Of a stretch of 64,000 nt of DNA, positions 1 to 10,559 are shown in pieces. Positions within the stretch are counted from its first letter, which is position 1. Each line of letters starts with the position of its first letter. The stretch covers positions 186,001 to 250,000 of the forward strand of contig JACKQL020000011.1 of assembly GCA_018296165.2 (NCBI GenBank). Reading direction: 5' to 3'. The notes below the pieces were generated by a model, which made no database searches, was not told the origin of the DNA, and was given only the letters and a program-made list of their open reading frames with translations. Both the position numbers and the translations under genes were made by a program. Source of the DNA: Termitomyces sp. T153. Taxonomy: Eukaryota; Basidiomycota; Agaricomycetes; Agaricales; Lyophyllaceae.

Positions 1-516
1 TCCCCGCCACAGACAAAGAAAACCCCTACACCCCTGGTCAGAGACTCCGAGAATTGAACTCGATAACACCGCCCCAAAATGCCACGGAACTCCACCGGAG
101 AACTCCCACCACCCCTGCCGAACCTCGGGAATCCTCCCTGCGATGCCCCGCCCCATCCTGACAAACCCCGGGACTAACCAGCACAGATAGGCACTAGTGG
201 GCACAACCCCCACCTTGGGACTCACTAGGGATTCAACTCCCTCTCCACATCCCTGCGTGTTTCGCTTACTTTGCCCTCATACAAACTAAAACCTCACTTC
301 ACACGCCCAGGGACCAAGAAACGGACATGTTCGCGTACAAAAATTATATATACAATAGGCGAGGGAGGCAGCAAGTCCGAGAGCAGCAAGAAACGAGGCC
401 CGCAACCATCTCACCCCCTCCCCGGACCCACCGGCAACCCAACCCCCAGGTTGACTTCCATCTGGGCCCACACCACTGCCAAGATCTCCGCCAACCCCGG
501 CAACGCCTCCCCCGTG

Positions 517-1541
517 TCAGCTGCCACCTCCCACCACGACCCTGGGGCCACCGCATTGTATCACTGATGCCCCGCCAACAACCTCTCCAATTGCGCCATT
601 CCCTGCTGCAACTCTGGAGGCTGAACTGCGGATCCCTGCATCAACCCGTCCTGAATTGACGCAAACGCCGCAGAGGCACCGTCCAAGAGGACCCGATGCT
701 CCCGCACCCAGCCTAAACCCAGAAAATGAACCGTCAGTAACAAACGGAGGAACAGGAGACAACTCATGAAGGATCCCCGCGTGCCCCAAAGCAGCCTCAT
801 TGGCCAACCAGTCCTCCCTCCGCCTCGCCGCCTCCAGCTCCACCCACAGCGCGTCCCCCTCTGGAGCTCGTCCCCGCCCCTCCGCCTCCCCCGCGGGCTG
901 CCCCTCCATCTGCATCAGACGCTCCCACAAGCCCCACACCTCTAACGCTTGCTCCATCGCCACGCGCACCGAAGTGTTCCTCTCCTGCTCCATCACTTCT
1001 TTCTCCGTCCGCGCCACGTCACAATCCTCCCTTGCCCGCCAGAGCTCACCCTCCTGTACTGCCAACAACGTCATCAAAGCTTCCACCTGCTTGCGAAGAA
1101 AGACCTCCGTGATCGAAGGAATCAGCGCGGGGGGACTCAACAACCGTTCTGAGGGAACGCCCGGGTTAGGAGAAAAAAGGGAAGACTCCGGAGGCCCCGC
1201 CAATGACTTGTGCCCACGCGGCCTCTTGCTGGGTCCCGCCCACGAGGGCAGAGAGGCTTGACACTTCCCCCGAACCACCACCGAGGACGCCCCCTTCCCC
1301 TTCAGCAACGTGGGACGAAACTTGGTCCATTTCGGAACCCCTGGAAAATCCACCACCACCACCACGGATGACTCTACAAAAGCCCCATCAATCATCCCAA
1401 AAAGACAAGTCGACACCACTTACGACTCCAGTCCCTGACACTAGCACGGCGTCGACGCTCAAACTCCTCCCCCCCACTGTTGTACACCACCACCTCGTCC
1501 AAATCAGTGGAAGAGACTACTGGAACGCTGGGAGAAGACAT
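517..1541 (-). CDS. Antisense gene of element A (acidic N-terminus and coiled coil)
   Basis: Lies on the strand opposite to the element. The ATG at 1541 opens a short acidic exon (1541-1424) containing the motif VVVYNSGGEEFERRRR. A 50-nt GT-AG intron (1423-1374, donor gtaagt, acceptor tgtag) restores frame to a long open exon down to 517. That exon has a charged helical stretch (EKEVMEQERN..., EAARRREDWLANEAALG) that should form a coiled coil. Compared with C1 and C2, A lacks a segment of several hundred bases, in frame, that holds the six-cysteine exon. A further intron near 740-790 is likely, so the true C-terminus may use another frame and end near 400. The function is unknown; a regulatory or DNA-binding partner protein is only a guess. 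Confidence 0.5.
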
Positions 1542-1752
1542 GACGAAATTTGGGAAACCCCGGGGTACGTCCAAAGCTTTTAATTGATTGAGGAGAACCC
1601 TGACGAAGCAGCAGCCGCACTTCGACTTTGTCTCCCATGCCGCTATCACTCGCTGCGGATTGATCAATATTGCTTGGCTTTGACTCCCACGCCCCGCCGA
1701 TCCCTGTCCTGCCCCCGCGTCTCGACGGGTCTCAACGCTGAAGGGGGGGTGA

Positions 1753-2903
1753 TGTCACAACCCGTCCCCTGAACCCCCGCACATCGTCCATCAACCCCCC
1801 GAACCCCCAAAAAACCCCCGACGCTCTGCCGGACTTCCGCCCATGCCCCACGCCTATTTCAGCTAATTCCGATGCCTCCCCGGCTAACTCCGACGGCCCC
1901 CTGGCCAACTTTGGTGCCTTCCCCGCAGCCACTGACACTTACCCTGGGCCTCCTGAACCCCAAGAACCACCCCCGCTGTTCCTGATCTTCGCCACCCATC
2001 ATCAACTCAACACCCTGGTTCCTCTGACCTATTCCGGAGTATCACAACAACCTCAAGGCAACTCGCATTCCCCAATGATCCCATCAACGTATCAGCGCAG
2101 CCCGATCCTCGATCACAACCGACACCCGCCCACTCCATCGAGCTCTGCCAAGCCCCGCCGCCGCAGCCGACATACCCCGAAGTTCTCTGGTAGTCAGTAC
2201 ATAAGTCATCAAGTAGCTCTTTGTACTCTAGTCTTGATATTGCTTAACGTTACCTATGGTCTGATTGTTTCCTTTTCGTGTTTTGTGTTTTGTGTCTCGT
2301 TCTCCTTACTCTCAGTCTCCCGGTCTTATCTCAGTCTCCCAGTCTTATCTCAGTCTCCCGGTCTTGTCTTGTCTCCATTTTGCTATTATTCTCGTTATCG
2401 TCTTGTATCTCCACTCAAATTTACTCTTGTTCCATATCATCTTGTCTGACGCTGTCTCGGTGACTCCGTCCAACCATTGTGCCCAAGTCTTCATCAACCC
2501 TAATGACCTCACAAACTCCGCAATTACAATTACGACCTCCGACGCTCCTTCACCAGGTCCGAACCTCGCTCTTCGCTCGGTCCCAGACTCCATCAACTCC
2601 AAATGATCTCCCATCAAACCCCGGCTCCGTTCCCATTGATCACACAGCCGCCTACTCCTTCGCTTCCGCGAATCTCCCATACGGTCTTCTGCCTGAACCC
2701 CGCCAAGACCGTCTCATTTCCTCGCAACCCGACTTCTCTGGACCTCCCCAGATCCATCCAGATCACATCCCACCAACTATCTGCACAAGCCATCAGTGCC
2801 CGGAACGTCTTCGAGTGTTCGGTTACCAGTGCAAGGGGATCATGCCTGCCTAGTAAGGACTCGCCCAGTGCAGCTGAGCCCCCGAGGTCAGCAGAACCTG
2901 ACA
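1753..2903 (+). repeat. 3' LTR of element A
   Basis: Begins TGTCACAACC directly after the purine tract and ends CCTGACA. Its length (1151 bp) and both ends match the LTRs of C1 and C2. The TATA-like box is weak here (tacataa near 2197, where other copies have tatataa). The pyrimidine-rich stretch after it is the presumed R/U5. Short open frames inside it are chance readings of this pyrimidine-rich DNA. Confidence 0.85.
2312..2368 (+). repeat. Three tandem 19-bp units in the LTR of A
   Basis: The unit tcagtctcccggtcttatc occurs three times in a row (2312-2330, 2331-2349, 2350-2368) with one or two changes. The other LTR copies in the window carry it once. Confidence 0.9.
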
Positions 2904-4460
2904 ATACTGATCTACTTAAATTTACTGGAGGAGCACCTAGAGCATGTCCACTACATTCTAGAATGACTCTGGGAGTACCACCTACATGCCAAACCTGAGA
3001 AATGCTCCTTCCATACAATGGAGGTTGAATACCTTGGAGTCATTGCCACTCCTGATGGCATACACATGAACCCCACCAAAGTCAAAGCCATACTCAACTG
3101 GCCCCTGCCATGGAGCATCAAGGAGGTACAGTCATTTCTGGGGTTTGCTAACTTTAATCACTGATTCATTGACAACTACTCTGGAATCACCAAACCCCTC
3201 AACTGACTCACACAGAAGGACACTCCTTGGGATTGGGACAGCAAGTGCCAAAGTGTATTCCTCCTTCTCAAGAAAGACCCTTCAGCTCATCTCCCAGACT
3301 TACTTTTAGCCAGGAATGAAGAAAAACATCATATGATATGTCAGAGCCTGTGAACCTTGCCTCCAAGCCAAGATACCCCACCACCACCCTCATAGACTAC
3401 TGAAGCCCCTTCCTATTGGTCAGTGCCCCTAGTCCTCAATCTCAATAGACCATATCATCAAACTCCTTGACTCCAAAGGTTTTGATCCAATCATTGTTGT
3501 AGTCTGCTGCCTCATCAAGCAAGCCCTCTTCATCCCCTGCCACACCACTGACAATGCTCTGGAGTTCACCAAACTATTCTTCAAACATGTATTCTTTAAG
3601 CACAGACTTCTGGACAACATCATCTCTGACCATGGACCTCTATTTGTCTCCCATTTCTGGCAATTGCTATGCAAGGTGCTCAAAATAAAAACCAATCTCT
3701 TGACCACCTATTACCTGGAGACCAATGGACAGACAGAACGAGTAAACTAGATGTTGGAACAGTATCTCCACCTCTACATTAACATTTCCAGAATGACTGG
3801 CATGCAGAACTCCCCCTTGCCAAGTTTACTTACAACAACACACCCCACTCTGCCACTGGAGTTTCCCCCTTTTATACCAACAAGGGCTACAACTCCTGAC
3901 TCATGCTATCCCTCAAGGATATCCCCTTCCATGTTGCCCACAAAGTTGCTGAAGATCTCCAATTTCTCCACCAGTTCTTCTGGAACAAAATCAACACTGC
4001 CAATCAAGCCTACTCCAAACATGCCAATGCCTGACACAACCCTACCCCTGACTGTCCCCCCAGCACCTTGGTCTGGCTCAATCAATGAGATCTCAAGACC
4101 TGGAGGCCCTCTGTTAAGCTCAACTACAAACATCTTGGCCCTTTCAAAGTCCTCTGGAAGGTCTCCATGCATGCCTACAATCTCAACCTACCCCTGGGCC
4201 TAAAAGGCCTCCACCCCATGTTCTATATGTGCCTCCTCAAAAAACATGCTCTGGACCCCTTCCCCAGGCAACACTCTAGTCAACCACCCCCCATCAAAGT
4301 TGAGGACAGATATCACTATGAGGTCAAACAAATCCTTGACTCCCACATGGTCCATGGCTAACCCCAGTACTTGGTCTATTGGGAGGGCTACAGGCCTGAG
4401 GACAACACTTGGGAACTCCGAAAAAACCTCAATGAAGCCTCCAACAAACTCTAGAACTTC
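2904..4460 (+). pseudogene. pol remnant of F: RT C-terminus, integrase, chromodomain
   Basis: From 2904 the frame gives the RT thumb region (LEEHLEHVHYILE, PEKCSFHTMEVEYLG, SFLGFANFN) to about 3285, then jumps without RNase H to the integrase linker (RACEPCLQAKIPHH). Integrase core pieces follow: a first Asp (SIDHIIKLLDSKGFD), SDHGPLFVSHFW, and TNGQTERVN carrying the Glu. The C-terminus has a chromodomain ([15 protein letters not shown], then YLVYWEGYRPEDNTWE) at about 4300-4430. In chromoviruses this domain directs integration toward particular chromatin. Several stops and frame changes show it is dead. The whole RNase H and the zinc-binding part of integrase are deleted near 3290. Confidence 0.8.
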
Positions 4461-4799
4461 CATCAATGACACCCCACCAAGCCCCAGGACCCCCAGGACT
4501 AGTGAACACAGATGGAATTAGTGAGCATAACTCCCACCTCTGGATTCATTAGAGATTCAACTCCTATGAGTAACCCCCTATGTGTTTTCACTTACTCTCT
4601 CCCTCACTCCATCTGAAACCTCACATGCTCTGCAGAACCACACAAAAGTCAATGTATACAAGGCTATAAAACATAAAAATCATATATATAAGACTGGGAG
4701 AACCATGGGGTAGCAAGAAATCAAAGTCCAAAAAAAAACCCCTTCACTTCCTCTCTTTCTCCAGGATCCTCCACACCCTACCCCTGACTAGGTCTACCT

Positions 4800-5909
4800 T
4801 CATCTGCATGACCACAATGGCAAGGACATTCAGCTGCCCTGGCAATGGCTCCCCCACATCAGTTACTATCTCCTACCATGCCATGGAGTCCACTGCACTC
4901 CTCTGCCAATGCTCCACCAACAGCTGCTCTATCTGTCTGAACTTCTGCTCTAACTCTGATGGGAGCTCCCTGGGCATCTGTGCCAATTTGTCTTGCATCA
5001 AGGCATAAGCAGCCAACACCCTGCTGAGGAGGATGCAGTGCTGTTGGACCCAGTCTAAATAGCCCAGTATCAGCAGGATTAAAGGGGAGAGAAGCAGAAG
5101 GACTCATGCAGTACCCCCCTCCACCCCAAGGCTGCCTTGTTGGCCAGCCACTCTTCATGCTGCCTCCCCACCTCCACTCTGACTCCTTCTGCCTCCACAG
5201 CCCCTCACTGCACCTCTGCTCTCTGCCCTGCCTGCACCTCTGACTGCACCAACTGTTTCTGCAGCCCCTGCACCTCCAGTAACCTCTCCACAATCATCCA
5301 CATAGCCCCCTCTAACTTCTGCCATGCCAAGTCTCAATCCCTCTATGCCTTGTCATGCTCCTGCTAGATCCTGTTGTGATCCCCTTCAATCCTCTGAATC
5401 TCCTCCTTGCATGATGCCAACAGCCAGGATAATGCCTCCACCTGCCATTGCCAGAACACCTTGTGGACTGTGGAAGAAGGACCAGAATTGCCACCAAACC
5501 CCCCCACCAAGGCCTCCAACCTGGGGGAGTATATGTGCAGCCTAGGAGGGCCCACCATCAATTCTGCCCTCTACAGCCACTTACTGGGCCCCACCTCTAC
5601 TGAGGGGAATGCCCTCCATTTCTCCTTGTTATGCACTGTGGGGGCTCCCTCCCTCCACCCACTCCACAGGAGCCCATCTTCATTGCAGGCCACCCCATGC
5701 TTGCTCTGCCCTCCACTCTGGACTCCTGACCTGACACCTTCCCCTTGTGCCCTTTGAGCAACTATGCAGCTACCCATGCCACATCCCATCCCTGCTCCTC
5801 TGATACACAGGCTGCCTGCCAACTCAATAAAATCAGGCACTTCTCATGCCTTGAGCAATATGGAATGCATACTGAAGTATTCTGCTGGAACCCCTGCATC
5901 AGCTCCTCA
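4800..5909 (-). pseudogene. Antisense gene of F, 3' part
   Basis: The downstream half of the opposite-strand gene, continuing from 13586 across the C1 insertion. Joined at CCTCA, the exon that starts at 13628 reads CALCAQHGDHC, then CIPYCSRHEKC, then ILLSWQAAC. This matches C1 and C2, except that one cluster cysteine is now Tyr (TGT to TAT). Farther on the frame is broken, but the segment TRQPWGG..NSWCSQRC near 5150-5290 lies where C1 has its coiled-coil exon. No function can be assigned. Confidence 0.45.
5905..5909. repeat. Left TSD of C1 (CCTCA)
   Basis: CCTCA immediately before the 5' LTR of C1; the identical five bases follow the 3' LTR at 13586-13590. Confidence 0.95.
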
Positions 5910-7041
5910 TGTCACAACCCATTCCCTGGACCCCCATACATTGCCCAACAAACCCCTGTCCCCCCAGAACCTCCTCCAATGCTCCGTTAAACTTCCCCAG
6001 CACTTCATGCCTACTCCAGCTAACTCCGACGCATTCTCAGCTAACTCTGATGGCCCCCTGGCCAACTCCAACATCTTCCCCACAGCCGCCGGCGCTTCCC
6101 CTGGATCTCCTGAGCCCCTGGGACCACTCCCCCACCATGCCTGACCCCGTTACATGTCATCGACTCAACACCCTGGCTCCTCCAACTTACCCTGGAGTAT
6201 CATAACAACCTTGGAACAGACCACGTCAACAATTGATCCCATCAACATATCAATGCAGCCCACCCTCTAGTTATAACCAACACCCATTGACTTTGTTGAG
6301 CTCCACCAAGCCCTGCCACCACAGCTGACATTCCCAGAGCTCTTCAGTAGTCAGTATATAAGACATAGAGTAGCTCTTCATATGGAAGTCTGGAGATTAC
6401 CTACCTTACCTGATGTGTTTCTGATTGTTTCTTCTCATGTTTTGTGTCCATGTCTTGTTTTTCTTTTCTCAGTCTCCCAGTCTTATCTTGTCTCTATTCC
6501 ATTATCATTTTGTTATCATTCTGTGTCTCTGCCTGAATCTATTCTTGTTCTCATCTTGTCTCCATCTCATTTTGTCCAACTCCATCTCATCTCATTTGAT
6601 TCTATCTATTGTGTTCAAGTCCTCTTGACCATAATGCCCTCACAAATTCTGCAATTACAATTACAAACCTCCAACACTCTTTCACCAACTCTGGACCTTG
6701 CTACACACTCAGCTCCAAACCCTATCAATCTCCGTTGATCCCCCATCAGAACTCCGGCTCCTCTCTCTTCATTCATGTAGCCTCTGCCTCCTCCACACCT
6801 GCAATACTCACACATGGACTTATGCCTGAACCCTGCCAAGCCCGTCCCCCTTCCCCACAACTCATCCTCTACTCCTCCGGACCTCCCCAGACTTGCTCAG
6901 ATTAATTCCCACTAACTATCCTTACAAGTCCCCAGTGTTTGGAACACCTCTGAGTGCCCAGTTGTCAGTGCAGGGAATCACATCTGCCTAGTAAGGACTC
7001 ACTCAGTGTAGCTGAGCCCCTATGGTCAGCGGAACCTGACA
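5910..7041 (+). repeat. 5' LTR of C1
   Basis: 1132 bp, TGTCACAACC to CCTGACA. TATATAA near 6355 is followed about 30 nt later by AGTCTGGAGATTA, one mismatch from the sequence complementary to the primer site at 7042. That places the transcript start there. Confidence 0.92.
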
Positions 7042-7054
7042 TAATCTCAAGACT
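7042..7054 (+). promoter_or_regulatory. Self-priming primer-binding site of C1
   Basis: TAATCTCAAGACT directly abuts the 5' LTR. It does not start with TGG as tRNA-primed sites do. It is the exact reverse complement of AGTCTTGAGATTA at 37236-37248 in the C2 LTR, about 30 nt past the TATA box. This is the layout of Tf1/sushi-type elements, in which the 5' end of the mRNA folds back as primer. Confidence 0.75.
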
Positions 7055-10000
7055 CTACCTTACCCCGTTCATGATGTCTGCACATGCCCCGCACACACAT
7101 TTGCCAAACAATTCTGATGTCTATGGTCGACCCGTGCCTGGAAACCCTTATAATTCATATGGCCCTGCCCAATTTGCCAAGGCACACTGAGTCACGGATC
7201 TGACACCAAACATCCCTTCTGCTCCAGTTACACCCATACAACAGCTCTCTCCACAGACACCCTCCCCAACCCATGCCCAACCCTACACCACTCCTGCAAA
7301 CCACCCCCCACCCTTCCCGTACCTTCTCTGCCAGCTCCACTTCCCCACAAAGACCAAACCCAGCATTACCAAGGCTTCACTCAGAACTCCAGTGACAATT
7401 CGGTCCATTGCTCAACAAGTTCTCTGACACTGCACAACAGATCATCCAACTTTCACCCACAACCCTCCCCAAGAAAGACCACCCTCCAAGCTAGCCCCAC
7501 TGTTGATTGGAATCAAGCTTAACCCAGCAGCCCCACCCACAATAATGCAAGATTCCAAGACCAATGCTACATCACAAATTATAGAAACCACTTCTGGGAT
7601 CAGTTAGGACCCCCTGGCTGACTTGGCCATCACTTCCACCCAACAAATGAAAAGAGCTCGACATCTCTGACCCCACCCCAACAACCTCAGAACAAGACAA
7701 AGGAATCCCCAAACTTCTAGGCAATCAAGGAAGGAAGGGATATGCACCTCTGCCCCAACCCTCAAAGCACAACCCCAAAATTAACAAGAAGAACCATGAC
7801 ACCCCGACTCTCAATAAGAAACAACTCCAGAGTCCCGCCCACTACCTCAACACCCCCCCATTTGATTCAGAACCTCTGACATTGAAGATCCTTGATGCCA
7901 ACTCTCCCCGCACACCACCATCAGACATGGACCCCACCATCAGACTATGCCACCTTCCACAACAAGAACCCCCAGCATAGGAGTTGCCCTGCCAGAACAA
8001 ACTATAGAAAAGATGGCCCTATACAAAGTAGTTCCCCAGAGTACTCTAAATTCACTGACATGTTCATATAAGGGAGGGAGAAGCCCCACCATCATTCCAG
8101 AGACCATCAATCAACCCACTCAAATGTCCTGACAACCCAAAGAGCATACGCTCTGACATTCTTGGAGGACTTTCCCACCAGGATTGATGACCCAAATAAC
8201 CCTGTGCTGACTCAAAGCTGCCCCAATCCACCCCTCTAACCCACTCTGAACTCTGGACTCTAGCAACACAACTCTGGGGCCCCCACTTCAACTCCAACAT
8301 CTAACCAAGGGGACCTACAACGCTAGCTCAACAATGATGCCCCTGTAGCTCCTACTCCACAAGCATAAATCACTGACCACCAGCTCTGTAGAACCCTGCC
8401 CCTATGCCGGAAGATGTCTATCAAGCAGGGACCACACCAATGGAGTACCCAGAAACAAACCCCATGCAAGGTAATCTCTCTGGAGTACTCTAAAGTTGCT
8501 GATGCCTTCCCTAAAGAAGCAAGCAGTGCTTCCCCTATTGCCACCCACCCCAAATCAACATCTAAAACTGGCAAAGGATGTCACATGCCATGATCCCACC
8601 CTTGGAGTTCCAGCCCCACCACCATCCCACTCCCCTCCTCTAACACAAAATGCTCCCCAAGAAGAGAGTAAACTCTGGAACCCTTGAAGTAGCTCCCCCC
8701 CAAAATTCACAACACCTCTGGTGAATCCAACCACACCTGATGGAGACCAACCCCAAAGCCAAGAATAATGAAGTGGCCCCACCAACTCTGCCCCAACAAT
8801 CAAGGGACCAATGATGCCCTCCAAAGAAGTGACCAACCTCCCACCCACATTTGCAACAACCTCCGGACCGCTCTGGAGCACAAATGAAGAATTGCTCCGA
8901 CTCCACCGTGACTCCTGGGGAGTCCAAACCAAGGCTCCTCTGTGACCAACTTCCCTGCTGCCTTCTAACAATTGTGAACAACCATCTCCCTCCAACACAG
9001 CAAATATTTTGCATAAAGGGACAATGGCCAGACTCACTCAAAACCTTAGAAGACAGCTAGACCAGCTCCTCCCATCCAAGCTTGGCTCCAGGAGCCACCG
9101 CCACTCCTACACAACAACTCTGCTGCTCAGTGAGGAAAACCCCCACTCTAGAGCTTCCCCTCCAATTTGCAACACAACCCCGCCAACAAGTTAAGACCCA
9201 ATCCCAACCCCTGCATCAACCCCAGATCCCTGGTACTCGTGCTTGGAATGGCGGACCAACAAAATGTGCCTCAGACCCCTTCCTCTGCCCCACACCACCC
9301 CCAAAGCCAACACAACCAATGAACCCCCCACCGAGTGACCCTTGTGTTGACTCTGGGACTGCTAACTTTTTCCCCGACGAAAGAAACACCTACTCCTAGA
9401 AGGAACAACCCACAGAACGAGCCCCGAAGCATCTCTGCTGGAGTGAGCCATTCCCCAACTGACCCCCATGCTGCCCCTGCTCAAAGAAGCATCCACTAAT
9501 ACAACCCCAACAGCCCCCCAAACTCTAGGGAGTGTCAGAAATACATGACCTAGAACCCACAAACCTTGACTTCAGACCAGAAGAAACTTGTTGGGACTGA
9601 TCACCCCAAACTCCACTCCCTCATCATTGACACTCCGGAGCATGCCAAAGCACCACCCGAGCATGCCCACCCATAGACACAATACTCCGGAGCACAACTT
9701 TGACCAGAACCAACACTCCAGAGTGCAGCAAAGCCCAATCCCAAGTGCCCTTCACCAAATACAATACTCTAGAGCTCAACCAAACCCCACCATGCACAAC
9801 CCCACCCAAACATAAACCTCTGGGCACCCCCAACCAAGGAATCGCAACCCTCACCCTAAGGGAGTACCTCCACCTCCACGCTAACCAAACCCACAGCATA
9901 GATAGCATGGAAAACAGCCCCCTGCCAACTTACTACAGGGACCACCCTACCCTGGGGGCTCCGCCACTAAGCCACTAGGGACTCCCTCCTCTGACTGACT

Positions 10001-10390
10001 ATGCTCCAAGGATGAACCTCACCCTACCACCCCCACCATTGTTAAAAAGGACCTCTGCCATCCCGCCACCCACATCGGCATAAAGGCCAGACTGCCAGAA
10101 GACCTCTGCCCCTCCTGCCAGCTGCACCAACAAAAGACCAAAGCTCCGACCACTCCAAACACACATTGAAGACTCAGAGGTCTACCCCCTTGAACCAGCA
10201 CAATGCACATCTCCACTGCAGTCTGAAGAAAACCCCTACACCTTGGGTCCGAGACCCTGAGAATTAAACCCAGCAATGCCGCCCAGAAATGCCACAGAAC
10301 TCTGCAGGAAGACTCCCAACACCCCACCAAGCCTTGGGAACTCTTCCTACGGCACTCTGCCCCATCCCAACAACCCCAGGACTAGCCAAC
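7055..10390 (+). other. Internal pol-less region of C1, unassigned
   Basis: Proline, serine and threonine-rich short frames only. A possible gag start lies near 7073 (SAHAPHTHLPNNSDVYGRP), conserved in C2 at 21590 before both are broken. A 61-codon frame at 7947-8132 (KMALYKVVPQ..., SYKGGRSPTIIPET) is kept at the same length in C2 at 33230-33415. CTCCGGAG-like palindromes recur (9640, 9684, 9716, 9763). No catalytic motif of any pol domain was found. Confidence 0.6.
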
Positions 10391-10559
10391 ACAGATAGCA
10401 TTAGTGGGCTTAACCCCTGCCTCTGGATCCACTAGGGATTCAACTCCTACCAGCACCCCTGCGTGTTTCACTTACCTCACCCTCACACAAATTAAAGTCT
10501 CACTTTACACACCCAGGAACAATGAAGAAGCATTGGAAAGTACAAAAAAAAAAATATGA

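Larger units (their letters stand above)
1..2903 (+). mobile_element. LTR retrotransposon A, 3' part (C-type, cut by window start)
   Basis: The internal tail (1-1752) and complete 3' LTR of an element closely related to C1 and C2. Its first bases align with C1 near 10212 and C2 near 34540, and a purine tract (1741-1752) precedes the LTR. It is much richer in CpG than the neighbouring element F, so it is probably the youngest copy of the family here. It sits inside the reverse transcriptase of F: sequence after 2903 resumes mid-RT. The expected TSD is ATACT (2904-2908), with the partner lying outside the window. No pol is seen in the visible part, but most of the element is missing. Confidence 0.8.

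Noticed and set aside
800..1261. Plus-strand frames overlapping the antisense genes (also 10641-11317, 34917-35638)
   Set aside because: Shadows of the minus-strand gene: low-complexity Pro/Ser/Thr translations without motifs, whereas the minus strand has introns, cysteine cluster and coiled coil.
2265..2606. Overlapping open frames of 60-130 codons inside the LTRs (also near 6382, 12959, 20933, 37240)
   Set aside because: They lie in pyrimidine-rich R/U5 sequence, overlap in several frames, and change frame between LTR copies, so they are chance readings.
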